11,635 nucleotides of DNA, taken from an uncultured Collinsella sp. GTDB lineage: Bacteria > Actinomycetota > Coriobacteriia > Coriobacteriales > Coriobacteriaceae. Of the stretch, positions 1 through 6,353 are shown piece by piece. Position 1 is the first letter of the stretch; every line of letters starts with the position of its first letter. Both the position numbers and the translations under genes were made by a program. Below the pieces are notes generated by a model. It was not told where the DNA came from. It saw only the letters and a list, made by a program, of their open reading frames with translations, and did no database searches. The stretch is taken from positions 1-11,635 of the forward strand of contig UROA01000058.1 in the NCBI GenBank assembly GCA_900549355.1, given 5' to 3'.

Positions 1-24
1 GATTAATGGATGGAAACGGATGTT

Positions 25-165
25 CTATCGGGACACACATTTTGTCCTATAAGCCCAGCTCGCGTCGTCAACCGCTTCGCTTTCAGCCCCTACCTTGATG
101 CAGGCGTAGGCGACGAGCGTGCACAGCCCCATACCCATTCCAATCAGGTGCAACAGGAAGGCCAT
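25..165 (-). CDS. Small hypothetical membrane protein (46 aa)
   Basis: This short minus-strand ORF encodes 46 residues. It opens with MAFLLHLIGMGMGLCTLVAY, one hydrophobic segment of about 22 residues long enough to span the membrane, followed by a short acidic then basic tail. A purine-rich AAGGCGAG lies about 5 nt before the ATG and could act as a ribosome binding site. Nine nt upstream, another open stretch ends at 175-177 with the residues MARRPDGLAPEKPYEGEK, so the two could be the end of one gene and the whole of the next in a decayed operon. I do not recognise the family. The coding case rests only on the RBS, the hydrophobic profile and the tight spacing. Its stop falls in a GGACA/TGTCC inverted repeat (31-47). 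Confidence 0.33.
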   Translation of the reverse strand: MAFLLHLIGMGMGLCTLVAYACIKVGAESEAVDDASWAYRTKCVSR

Positions 166-280
166 TTTCTCGCCTTACTTTTCGCCTTCGTACGGCTTTT
201 CGGGGGCGAGCCCGTCTGGACGGCGTGCCATGAGCACGGCGCCACCCTGACGGCGGCCGGCGCCCACGAGACAACCGAGG

Positions 281-481
281 CTATGTACAGGGCGCAGGGG
301 CAGTAGACCACTGTATGCGGATGAAGTGCGCTGCACAGCGCCGGCACTTGGCCCCAGGGAACATCTCGGCGAGCGAGCCGACCATGCCGACGGCCTTGTC
401 GCCGGTGAACATGCGCACGCCGCGAAGCCCTCGTAGCTCGCAATCGAGCTGGCATATGCAGTCCGCTGGTAGTATTTGCAA
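281..481 (-). pseudogene. IS256-family (Mutator-type) transposase fragment
   Basis: On the minus strand the segment reads LRGLRGVRMFTGDKAVGMV, then SLAEMFPGAKCRRCAAHFIR. This matches the central catalytic region of IS256-family transposases, where a GLxGVxLxxGD block containing a catalytic Asp is followed by 'FPxAxxQRCxxHFxRN'. Recognisable homology spans about 315-436 only. The reading frame is blocked by a stop just upstream of 481, and downstream of HFIR the sequence stops resembling the family before a stop at 281-283. Roughly 40 of the usual 390-420 residues remain, so this is debris from an old insertion and cannot transpose. No terminal inverted repeats that I can assign to it survive. 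Confidence 0.6.
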
Positions 482-664
482 ACTGGCTGATCAGGTAATT
501 CTCACAATGCGCGTTTTATGCTGGCGGCGGGTTGCGGATATCCCAGTCATTGCAAAAACAATTTCCAAAACATGTGTTCTATTTGAAACTACATGAAGGA
601 AGATCACTATAGAATGCAAGCTACAATAGCAAACGAGTATTGGACTCGAGTCTAGCGGAGGATT

Positions 665-2902
665 ATGGGGTTCCAAGATATCCTTGCTGCGATTGATATC
701 ATCACGGGGCCTGACCCGGCCCTTTCTATCCTGGCGGTTTCGATTGTCGTCGCGCCGGCGTTGCTGTGGTTGTGTAAGCAGGCTTTGGCGCGGTTTTACA
801 AGGCTGATATCTTTGTTGTGGCACTGGCGTTCGTCGCATTGTTTGCATCGGTTAGGCTTAGCCTTTTATGGTTGACGGGTGTGACATCGGTCTTTCTCGC
901 GGTGTGTCTGCTCGCTCTTCCCGCCAACTATTTTTGGTGTGCGCAGCGGCTAGATGACATAGTGGGCAAGGCTGATCCCTCTCTTCCCGATTGCGACTAC
1001 GTAGCTGCCTTCAGGCTGATGAACTCGGTTGACCGTGATCGACTGTCCAGAAGGCAGCTCGCCTGCCTCGACAAGGACAGGATTTTCTGCAACATCTACT
1101 TGGGAAACAACGGCGTTGCAAAAAGGATGCTTGAGGACGAAAACTTAGAACCGGCTTTCAGGCATTTCGCCCTCCATATTATCGCGGACTCCGCTTGCGA
1201 TCGTGCTGGGTCGCAAGCGGAACTCGAAAGCGCCTTGGCCGAGATATCCGACAAGACAGACCCTTTCATCAAAGTCCAGCTTTGGCACAACCGCGCGGTT
1301 GGCTATATCGTGAACGGTCAGTTCAAAGTCGCCGACGACGAGTTCAAGAAGACGTATCGTGAAGCCAAGCGTCTGGGCGTTCGGAATAAGTCGTTCCTCT
1401 TGCTACTGTTTGAGAATGCAACATTGAATAAAACGAAAATCGGCTTGCCTGATGGCGGCATTGAAGAAGGGTGGGGGTTGATTGAGGAATGCGAAAAGGC
1501 GCTTGCGCCGATTGGCCCCAACGATTTTGGGCAGCTCTTCAATCTGCGGCTTCTTTTCATGAGGCAGATAGGGGCAAGCATCGAGGACAGGAACAAGTTG
1601 TATTTGGCCGAGGTCGAAAGCACCCTCAGCAATGCCTCCCTTTCCGAGCAACAGCGCGTCGTCGCTATGGCGAGCTTGGGAAGAATCGCGTGGGCCGACG
1701 GGCTCGACCCCGCCCCCGTGCTCAATTTCTTCGAAGGATGCGATCGGATTTTGTGCGTGAGCGACCCCGATGCACGTTACTATGCCCATATGAACCTGAG
1801 GGCGATGCTTTCGGGCTTGGCGGTGGATGACCGCTCCCTAAATACTTTGGCTGAGAGCGTAATGCGGTATTTCAAGGATGGGGACGCGGAGCATGATTTG
1901 GATGTGATGGAGGATGGCCTTCCTCCCGAGGCGATTCTGCGGCGCTCCCAAGTGCTGCGAGAACGCGCTGCCCTAGCCTTAATGGTGGGAGAGAACGTTG
2001 AGCGCGCCGTGTCGTACACTGATGAGGCTATAGGCCTCCTTGAGGGAAGCTTGCAGGTTATGGCGGCGCTCGAGTGTCGATGGCAGCTTGCCCGGCTGAC
2101 ACTGTACGACAAACCCGAGGTGGCAAAAATGCAGCTCTCGATTGCCGAAGAGCGCCTCGCTACGCTCAACAAGCAACCGTCCCTCGGATATCCCTATCTC
2201 GAGATGAGCCTGTGCTACGCCTTGCTTGGTATGCGTGCCGAGTGCAGAGGCGCGTATGAAAGGGCCGCCGGCTTCGAGACTCCGATGAGCCATTACGCGC
2301 CCGGCATTCGGATTAACATTACCGCCGCCGCCTTCTGTGCCAGGTTCTACATGCTTACGGAAATGCTTGGAAATCCCGAAGAGGTTTGCCCCTTGCTTAA
2401 AACTCGAGAGGGCAGGGCGTGGCTGTCTCGCTATCCGAAGGTTTCTTCCCTGTCGAAAACGCTTCTTTGCGGGAAGTTTCTTGGGTATGGGGATGTCGTG
2501 CCCGCCATGACGAGGCTATTCTTGGACGAGGCAGGGAAGCTATATGCCGAAACGTGGCTCGTCGTCCAAGAGATCGGGCTCGCGTTCGATCTTGATTCCA
2601 GAAAGCCCGGCGAAGAGTATGGGCTGGTTGTCGAGATCCAAAGGCACCCGCTGGTTGCCGATGACGATGCCCTTGCGAGGGTCGCTGTGCAGCACGGGTA
2701 TACTGTGCTTGGCGCGAGGTTGGACCTGTGCAACGAAGACCTCCTCGGGGTCGATGACGCAGCCGCCGTATTCGATGTGCTGGATGCCTTGGGCATATTG
2801 GCCGAAGGACGCGTGCCCACATTGGAAGACATCATGAAGAGTTACCTCGAAAGCTGTGTCGACGTTCCTGCCGGCGGTTGGGGTACCTTTGCCGAGAGGT
2901 AG
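665..2902 (+). CDS. Membrane-anchored helical-repeat (TPR-like) protein, 745 aa
   Basis: The N-terminus carries three hydrophobic segments at about residues 19-38, 47-66 and 68-92, with no obvious cleavable signal peptide. From about residue 100 to the end the protein is soluble and rich in Ala/Leu/Glu helices, with stretches such as residues 205-235 (AVGYIVNGQFKVADDEFKKT) that look like tetratricopeptide (TPR) units. The likely topology is a small membrane anchor with a large cytoplasmic superhelical scaffold for protein binding. No catalytic motif is visible. The start is set by GGAGGA at 657-662, unusually close (2 nt) to the ATG, with a perfect GACTCGAGTC palindrome at 643-652 just before it. 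A weak promoter could be TTGAAA at 583-588 with TATAGA at 609-614, although the 20-nt spacer is long. The gene is monocistronic as far as can be seen, flanked by IS remnants on both sides. Function unknown; the TPR call is by residue pattern only. Confidence 0.8.
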   Translation: MGFQDILAAIDIITGPDPALSILAVSIVVAPALLWLCKQALARFYKADIFVVALAFVALFASVRLSLLWLTGVTSVFLAVCLLALPANYFWCAQRLDDIVGKADPSLPDCDYVAAFRLMNSVDRDRLSRRQLACLDKDRIFCNIYLGNNGVAKRMLEDENLEPAFRHFALHIIADSACDRAGSQAELESALAEISDKTDPFIKVQLWHNRAVGYIVNGQFKVADDEFKKTYREAKRLGVRNKSFLLLLFENATLNKTKIGLPDGGIEEGWGLIEECEKALAPIGPNDFGQLFNLRLLFMRQIGASIEDRNKLYLAEVESTLSNASLSEQQRVVAMASLGRIAWADGLDPAPVLNFFEGCDRILCVSDPDARYYAHMNLRAMLSGLAVDDRSLNTLAESVMRYFKDGDAEHDLDVMEDGLPPEAILRRSQVLRERAALALMVGENVERAVSYTDEAIGLLEGSLQVMAALECRWQLARLTLYDKPEVAKMQLSIAEERLATLNKQPSLGYPYLEMSLCYALLGMRAECRGAYERAAGFETPMSHYAPGIRINITAAAFCARFYMLTEMLGNPEEVCPLLKTREGRAWLSRYPKVSSLSKTLLCGKFLGYGDVVPAMTRLFLDEAGKLYAETWLVVQEIGLAFDLDSRKPGEEYGLVVEIQRHPLVADDDALARVAVQHGYTVLGARLDLCNEDLLGVDDAAAVFDVLDALGILAEGRVPTLEDIMKSYLESCVDVPAGGWGTFAER

Positions 2903-3062
2903 CTTCGTCCTGCCACGCTTCACAAAACGTTTCACAAACTTCTCGTTGCTGGCCAAGTTCTCAACACGTAGCGCTGCAATGGCCCTGCCTGATTTATCCT
3001 TCTAGCCCCCTGGGACTGCGGTGGAAATCCTGGGCCAAAATAGAACCGGTAGGATCATTCGG

Positions 3063-3179
3063 ATGTACAGCGCAGGGCAAAGGGCGAAGACCATCGAAAC
3101 GTTCGCCGGGTTGGGTGTCAGCACGGCTGACACCATAGCAGAGCTCAGCTACCCCAGCCGCGTCACGCTCCACAACTTC
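3063..3179 (+). pseudogene. 5' fragment of an IS3-type transposase orfA (helix-turn-helix)
   Basis: The 39 codons from ATG 3063 read MYSAGQRAKTIETFAGLGVS, then an HTH core ending in ELSYPSRVTLHNF. The 'xxxLxYPSRxxLxNW' pattern is the recognition-helix signature of IS3-family OrfA proteins, in which a Trp usually follows the Asn. Here the frame continues after HNF into sequence that does not resemble a transposase, so homology breaks at about 3180. No orfB (DDE domain) follows. The upstream DNA at about 3008-3062 probably includes the left end of the element, but I cannot define its terminal repeat. The break is only about 36 bp from the operator-like palindrome at 3216. Confidence 0.45.
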
Positions 3180-3215
3180 GCAGTGCTGAGACAAGCCCTT
3201 CTGGGAAATCGGCAC

Positions 3216-3246
3216 ATTCTAACCATGGTGGTTAGAATGGTTAGAA
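3216..3246. promoter_or_regulatory. Operator-like inverted repeat downstream of the AlbA_2 regulator
   Basis: ATTCTAACCA (3216-3225) and TGGTTAGAAT (3229-3238) are perfect inverted repeats around a 3-nt spacer. A third half-site, ATGGTTAG, follows at 3237-3244 and runs on as AAATGA. The same half-site occurs four times in the palindrome at 4697-4741, which also continues as AATGA on the same side. The site lies about 90 bp past the stop codon of the minus-strand regulator, where a promoter operator is not expected. It may be a secondary binding site, for example for DNA looping, or a remnant of a duplicated promoter. Confidence 0.5.
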
Positions 3247-3338
3247 ATGAATCGAATCGAGGGGAGTGGTCGCGGCTCTCTTTTGCTATGCCTGCCTGGA
3301 CGGAAGGCGTAGTGGGCAATTACCTCAGAGACGCATCG

Positions 3339-4664
3339 TTACGCCAATTCGTATCGCAAGGTGCGACCTCCGCCGTGCCTTGCGATTTGCCCCTTATCCA
3401 CCATCTCTTTCAATATGCGGCCGGCCGTGGACTGGCCGATCCCGAGCAACGTCTGCGCTTCCCTTCGGGTGATTGAGGGGTGCTCTGCCAAGAACTGCAG
3501 GATCTCGTCCTCTCGGGAATGGAAAGCAGCGGGTGCCTCCTTGCTGTTTGCCGCAGGCGTTTCCGCTGCCGTTGCTGCGAAGTTCATGTTGGGCAGGACG
3601 ATTTTAAATGCGTTGTTCGTGGCCATGATTTGCGGCTGAGAGGCCGCACCCGCGTAGGCCCCCATGATCTTCCTCATCCCCGTGCCGTATGCCTCGATGA
3701 GCTGCAGGCGGTAGAAGACGTTGGCGAGATGCGGGTTCCGGCAGGCAGAGACGCCCATCATCAAATCCTCCAGCTCCAAGCCGGGCAGAAGGCCGCCGAC
3801 TGACACGAACTCGATCCTGTCGTCGTAGACGCTGATCAGCGTGCTGGCGTGGAAGGAGTAGTCCCTGTGCACGAGCGAGTTCAGCAAGGCCTCGCGCACA
3901 GCGACCTCCGGGTAGTCCCGGGTGTCGACGCGCAGCAGCTTTTGGAAAGTGGCATGGGTCTGATTGTGGAAGTCGATGTAGTCGTAGACCTCGTCGAGCT
4001 GCTGCATGAGGGACCCGGAGAACTCCCGGCGATCCTTGAACACACTCTGGTCCGTCCCCTCGAAAACGGCCGCTTTTACGGCATGCGGGCACTGGTCGGA
4101 CAGGAGCAGGCCGAGGTTTGTGTAGAGACCGTCCGATGAGGCTATCTTCAGGGTCTGCATCTGCGGCGCGCCGAAGGGGATCTTTCGTGTCTCGAATTCC
4201 CCTTTCGTCGACTCGAAGGTGAGCGCTTGGTCGAGGGAGCGCATGTCCTCGAAGCTGTCGCCGTCGGTCTCCTTGATCATCTGCCGGATGGCAGCATCGG
4301 TCGCCGGGACGGAGGAGTAACCCTGCCGCACGTAGACACCCTCGGGGCGCAGGCCCTTCTTCGCTAGGTAGTAGGGGCGGTTCGTGCCGCGCTGGACCTT
4401 GACGGCCACGACCGCCTTCCCGTCGCAGTCGAGCGTTTTATAGCTGACGAACATGGTGACGTCCGGCTTCACGGCGTCTCGCACCATGTTGGAGACCTGC
4501 AGGGCGCACGCATCCGCGTCCTCGACGCCCGGCACGGCGCCGTCGTCGGCGACGCCAACGTAGACCGTGCCGCCGCCGCAATTCGCAAAGGCGACGATCT
4601 CCTTCTTGATGCCGTCCTGCGCAACGGCCTTCAGCTCGACTGTCTCTGTTTCCTGGAATTTCAT
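3339..4664 (-). CDS. AlbA_2/Schlafen-type ATPase-fold transcriptional regulator
   Basis: This 441-aa protein has the architecture of the AlbA_2 (Schlafen AlbA, older name AAA_4) family. The N-terminal AlbA_2 domain (about 1-125) has ELK at 10-12 and the motif KEIVAFANCGGGTVYVGVAD at 21-40. A central HATPase_c_4-like region carries REALLNSLVHRDY (257-269), SVGGLLPG (288-295) and EAYGTGMRKI (324-333), which correspond to the N box and glycine boxes of GHKL folds. After an Ala-rich linker, a winged-helix DNA-binding domain occupies about 385-441, including TRREAQTLLGIGQSTAGRIL. Length and order match complete family members. These proteins are generally annotated as predicted transcriptional regulators or RecG-like ATP-binding proteins, and their ligand is not firmly known. 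A GGAAGGCGGA tract precedes the ATG. The promoter overlaps the perfect palindrome at 4697-4741, so negative autoregulation is likely (inference). Higher GC than the flanking repeats suggests an intact, expressed gene. Confidence 0.87.
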   Translation of the reverse strand: MKFQETETVELKAVAQDGIKKEIVAFANCGGGTVYVGVADDGAVPGVEDADACALQVSNMVRDAVKPDVTMFVSYKTLDCDGKAVVAVKVQRGTNRPYYLAKKGLRPEGVYVRQGYSSVPATDAAIRQMIKETDGDSFEDMRSLDQALTFESTKGEFETRKIPFGAPQMQTLKIASSDGLYTNLGLLLSDQCPHAVKAAVFEGTDQSVFKDRREFSGSLMQQLDEVYDYIDFHNQTHATFQKLLRVDTRDYPEVAVREALLNSLVHRDYSFHASTLISVYDDRIEFVSVGGLLPGLELEDLMMGVSACRNPHLANVFYRLQLIEAYGTGMRKIMGAYAGAASQPQIMATNNAFKIVLPNMNFAATAAETPAANSKEAPAAFHSREDEILQFLAEHPSITRREAQTLLGIGQSTAGRILKEMVDKGQIARHGGGRTLRYELA

Positions 4665-4684
4665 GCTGTCCGCCTTCCGATTCT

Positions 4685-4714
4685 ATTCTACCCATATTCT
4701 AACCATTTTGCTAA
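4685..4714 (-). promoter_or_regulatory. Predicted promoter of the AlbA_2 regulator gene
   Basis: On the minus strand, TTAGCA (4714-4709) and TAGAAT (4690-4685) are separated by 18 nt. A second, overlapping TAGAAT occupies 4685-4680. The -35 hexamer lies inside the perfect palindrome, so a protein bound there would block RNA polymerase. Transcription would begin near 4678, leaving a leader of about 14 nt that includes the GGAAGGCGGA purine tract. Confidence 0.45.
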
Positions 4715-4741
4715 CCATGATGGTTAGCAAAATGGTTAGAA
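4697..4741. promoter_or_regulatory. Perfect 45-bp palindrome (four CTAACCAT half-sites), probable operator
   Basis: Two 22-nt arms (4697-4718 and 4720-4741) are exact reverse complements around a single G at 4719. Each arm holds two copies of CTAACCAT spaced by TTTG, so the site presents four half-sites in a head-to-head pair of pairs. It lies 33 bp upstream of the minus-strand regulator's start. This geometry suits two dimers, or one tetramer, of a winged-helix repressor. The likely binder is the regulator's own C-terminal domain (inference). A related site lies at 3216-3246. Confidence 0.75.
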
Positions 4742-4889
4742 ATGACGACTTTACCGTGTCGCTCGTTGGGATTGTGCCAAGGACGTTCGCCATGCCGGAC
4801 GAAAGCGCGTCCAGTTCTCTAGTCGAACGAGACGAGCTCAAGGAGAACCTGCTTCTTGCAAAGTAGATTTTGAGCGTTGCGCCCTGTTG

Positions 4890-5058
4890 CATGGCGTTAT
4901 AAGGCACCTGGATCGCTGCCAGAATGCCCATATTTCGAAAGTGCGGGAAAAAATAAGCAACCCCCGACCACAACCCGATTTTTGCGAACAAAACTGCAGG
5001 TCGCTGAAGCGTAAAACCAGGGTCTGGTCGCCAGATCTCGGTTTTCCCCGCACTTCCG
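4890..5058. repeat. Dispersed repeat, copy A1
   Basis: The segment from CATGGCG at 4890 through CTGCAGGT at about 5001 aligns closely, by eye well above 80 percent, with 6354-6466 (copy B). Shared blocks include AAGGCACCT, ATATTTCG, AAGCAA, CACAACCCGATTTTT and GCAGGT. It contains inverted ends: CGAAAGTGCGGGAAAA (4936-4951) pairs imperfectly with TTTTCCCCGCACTTCCG (5042-5058). The region between about 5012 and 5040 is unique to this copy and contains short hairpins (CCAG-GGT-CTGG). No ORF here is credible. The inverted ends and small size suggest a MITE-like element or a structured intergenic repeat. Confidence 0.6.
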
Positions 5059-5069
5059 GAATCGCAAAA

Positions 5070-5195
5070 CGGAAGTCCGCGGCAAATTCCCAAACCCCCG
5101 AGCACACCGCCCTTTTCAAGCAAAGAAATCGCAAGTAGAGGCTTTGCCGACTTCTCTCGTGCATGACATGCTCTGATTTTGCCGCATACTACCGG
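5070..5195. repeat. Dispersed repeat, copy A2 (adjacent to A1)
   Basis: Starting at CGGAAGTCCGCGG (5070-5082), this stretch matches copy B from its CGGAAGTACGGGG onward. Shared blocks are AAATT, CCCCGAGCACA, GCAAGTAGAGGCTTTG (GCAGGTGGAGGCTTTG in copy B) and the closing TTGCCGCATACT. Its ends are inverted with respect to each other: CGGAAGTCCGCGG against CCGCATACTACCGG (5182-5195). It lies directly after A1, so the two form a composite. Together with A1 it fills the gene-free stretch 4742-5237. Confidence 0.55.
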
Positions 5196-5237
5196 ATACA
5201 GCCCCTCTCTAGGGCCTGTGGAACGGGCGCATGGCAA

Positions 5238-5266
5238 TTGCCTTCCATTCAATCGGTAAGTAAAAT
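5238..5266 (+). promoter_or_regulatory. Predicted promoter of the MntA gene (leaderless start)
   Basis: TTGCCT (5238-5243) and TAAAAT (5261-5266) are separated by exactly 17 nt, a good sigma70-type match. The start codon at 5273 lies 7 nt after the -10 element, so the transcript should begin at or next to the ATG. No Shine-Dalgarno sequence is present, consistent with leaderless translation. Confidence 0.55.
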
Positions 5267-5272
5267 TGAGAC

Positions 5273-5572
5273 ATGATTACGCTTGTCGACATATCCGCTG
5301 CTGTTTCTCGTGTGCTGTCTCGTTACGACGTCCGCGAGGCATATCTATTTGGCTCCTTCGCCCGTGGCGAGCAAACGCCAGATAGCGATATCGATTTGCG
5401 TCTAGTCTGCGGTGAAACAATGACGTTCGGCACACTATACGAACTCTCCCTTGAGCTCGAAAAAGAGCTCGGGCGAGATGTTGAGATTGTCACCAACCCT
5501 CCCGAGCATATGCGTCCTGCATTCCGCAAGAGCATTGAAAAGGATGAGGTGCGTCTCTTTAAGGCGGCGTAA
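5273..5572 (+). CDS. mntA: MntA-type minimal nucleotidyltransferase antitoxin
   Basis: This 99-aa protein is a complete MNT-domain minimal nucleotidyltransferase. The catalytic signature GSX10DXD is intact: GSFARGEQTPDSDIDL at residues 27-42, with G27, S28, D39 and D41. A third acidic position is likely in the RDVEIV segment (residues 68-73). In characterised HepT-MntA type VII toxin-antitoxin systems, MntA neutralises the HEPN RNase HepT by AMPylating a tyrosine in its RX4HXY motif. The gene is immediately followed, in the same frame after its stop, by the C-terminal half of such a HEPN protein, so the pair was once an mntA-hepT operon. It has no ribosome binding site but a well-spaced promoter whose start point is at the ATG. 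It could survive as a solitary antitoxin able to act on a HepT elsewhere (inference). Confidence 0.85.
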   Translation: MITLVDISAAVSRVLSRYDVREAYLFGSFARGEQTPDSDIDLRLVCGETMTFGTLYELSLELEKELGRDVEIVTNPPEHMRPAFRKSIEKDEVRLFKAA

Positions 5573-5587
5573 ACGGGACGAGGAGCT

Positions 5588-5743
5588 TTTCCGGAGTATC
5601 CATGGAACGATATTAGGGGCTTTCGAAACTTCGTAGCACATGGATATCGAGAAGTAGTTCGATCCCTCGCCTGGAAAGTTATCGTCGATGATATTCCCGA
5701 GCCAGAGGAAGCGTTGCGTATTTTCAGGCAGCGCCAGAGCTGA
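5588..5743 (+). pseudogene. hepT: HepT (HEPN/DUF86 RNase toxin), C-terminal remnant
   Basis: The open frame reads FPEYPWNDIRGFRNFVAHGY, then a helical tail with DDIPEPEEALRIF, and a TGA at 5741-5743. This is the C-terminal half of a DUF86/HEPN toxin (normally about 110-140 aa). It includes the RX4HXY motif (RNFVAHGY), in which Arg and His form the RNase site and Tyr is the residue AMPylated by MntA. The N-terminal 60 or more residues are missing. The remnant is in frame with mntA, separated from it only by the mntA stop codon and five codons, and has no start codon or RBS. A deletion between the end of mntA and the middle of hepT explains this. It would need readthrough of the TAA to be made as a fusion tail. 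It is almost certainly non-functional as a toxin. Confidence 0.75.
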
Positions 5744-5897
5744 TACATCCAGAGGCCGGGCGGGTTTACTGACTGCATTTAACATGTTCCCTCGGCTTTG
5801 GATACTAAAACTCATAAACTTGTGAAGGGCGAGGCGCGCGTGGCGCGCGGCCACGGCCCGCCTTTCCGGTGCCATTCCGACCGCTCTACGGAACGCC

Positions 5898-6059
5898 CGC
5901 CACGATAGCCGCCCATCTACTACGTTTGGCCGGCATCCCCCGACCATTCCGTTTTCGTTAATAATAAAACCGCAGGTAGACGGCCTGCGGTTTTTGCGAA
6001 ATCCGGGATATGGTCGGCTGGTCGGGGTTAAACGTAGTAGATGGGCCGGTTTCGTGGCG
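5898..6059. repeat. Large nested inverted repeat with apical terminator
   Basis: Nested complementary blocks fold around one centre: CGCCACG (5898-5904) with CGTGGCG (6053-6059); GCCCATCTACTACGTTT (5911-5927) exactly complementary to 6030-6046; CCCCGACCA (5938-5946) with TGGTCGGGG (6019-6027); and a terminator hairpin at the apex (5966-5995). Pairing is imperfect between blocks. Weaker complementarity continues outward to about 5887 and 6070. No coding sequence is credible here. The arrangement fits a MITE-like element or a structured RNA, and the arm symmetry is far beyond chance. Confidence 0.7.
5966..5995. terminator. Bidirectional intrinsic terminator
   Basis: AAAACCGCAGG and CCTGCGGTTTT form an 11-bp stem around a 7-nt loop (5977-5983). 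There is an A-run on the left and a T-run (TTTTT) on the right, so it would terminate transcription from either strand. It sits at the centre of the larger inverted repeat and would stop readthrough from the mntA/hepT remnant. Confidence 0.8.
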
Positions 6060-6353
6060 TTGCGTCTCCGGAAGCCGCGAAATTCGCCTTGGTACAAATT
6101 CCGGTACGAAGAATGTCGATTCGAGCGTCCGCAACCGTTGCGGCCGGTAACGTCGATACCCCAAAAAATGCGTTATGACCCTCGGAAACCGTTCATTCCG
6201 TTAAGTTGCGTCGCCTTGCGATCACGGCCCCTGTCTAGTTAAGATTCGAAAGAGGGTGTCTTTGGATGCGCCGCTTTAATTTCTAAAGATATAGCAGCTA
6301 TAGTGTGCCTTAACTCGTCCGTTAACCAATTGCTCTTGGCTCGGAAGCATCAA
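6060..6353. other. Gene-free spacer with no recognised content
   Basis: Between the nested inverted repeat and copy B of the dispersed repeat I see no credible coding sequence on either strand. The only structure noted is a short hairpin, CCGCAA-CCG-TTGCGG (6129-6143), without a T-run. From about 6240 the base composition becomes AT-richer. It may be decayed DNA of mobile origin. Confidence 0.5.

Noticed and set aside
31..47. GGACA...TGTCC inverted repeat as an IS end
   Set aside because: Arms of 5 bp only, and it lies far from the transposase homology with unrelated sequence between.
1403..1789. Minus-strand ORFs inside the 745-aa gene
   Set aside because: Antisense shadows with no start signals; the plus-strand frame is continuous with a good RBS and a coherent membrane/helical pattern.
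3604..4092. 162-codon minus-strand ORF in another frame of the regulator
   Set aside because: Arg/Pro-rich shadow frame within the AlbA_2 coding sequence, without domain similarity.
4567..4866. Plus-strand ORF across the palindrome, including a 44-residue stretch starting with ATG inside it (MVRNDDFTVS...)
   Set aside because: Mostly antisense to the AlbA_2 gene, no ribosome binding site, no recognisable domain, and its start is explained by the palindrome half-site ATGGTTAG.
4936..5195. Possible CRISPR array from repeated blocks
   Set aside because: Only two diverged copies of more than 100 bp with inverted ends; no short regular repeats, uniform spacers or cas genes.
4683..5252. 189-codon minus-strand ORF
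   Set aside because: It runs through the dispersed repeats and the operator palindrome; composition is unlike a protein gene and the repeats explain its length.
5435..6097. 220-codon minus-strand ORF
   Set aside because: Antisense to the mntA end and the hepT remnant and crosses the terminator and inverted repeat; the plus-strand HEPN homology is decisive.
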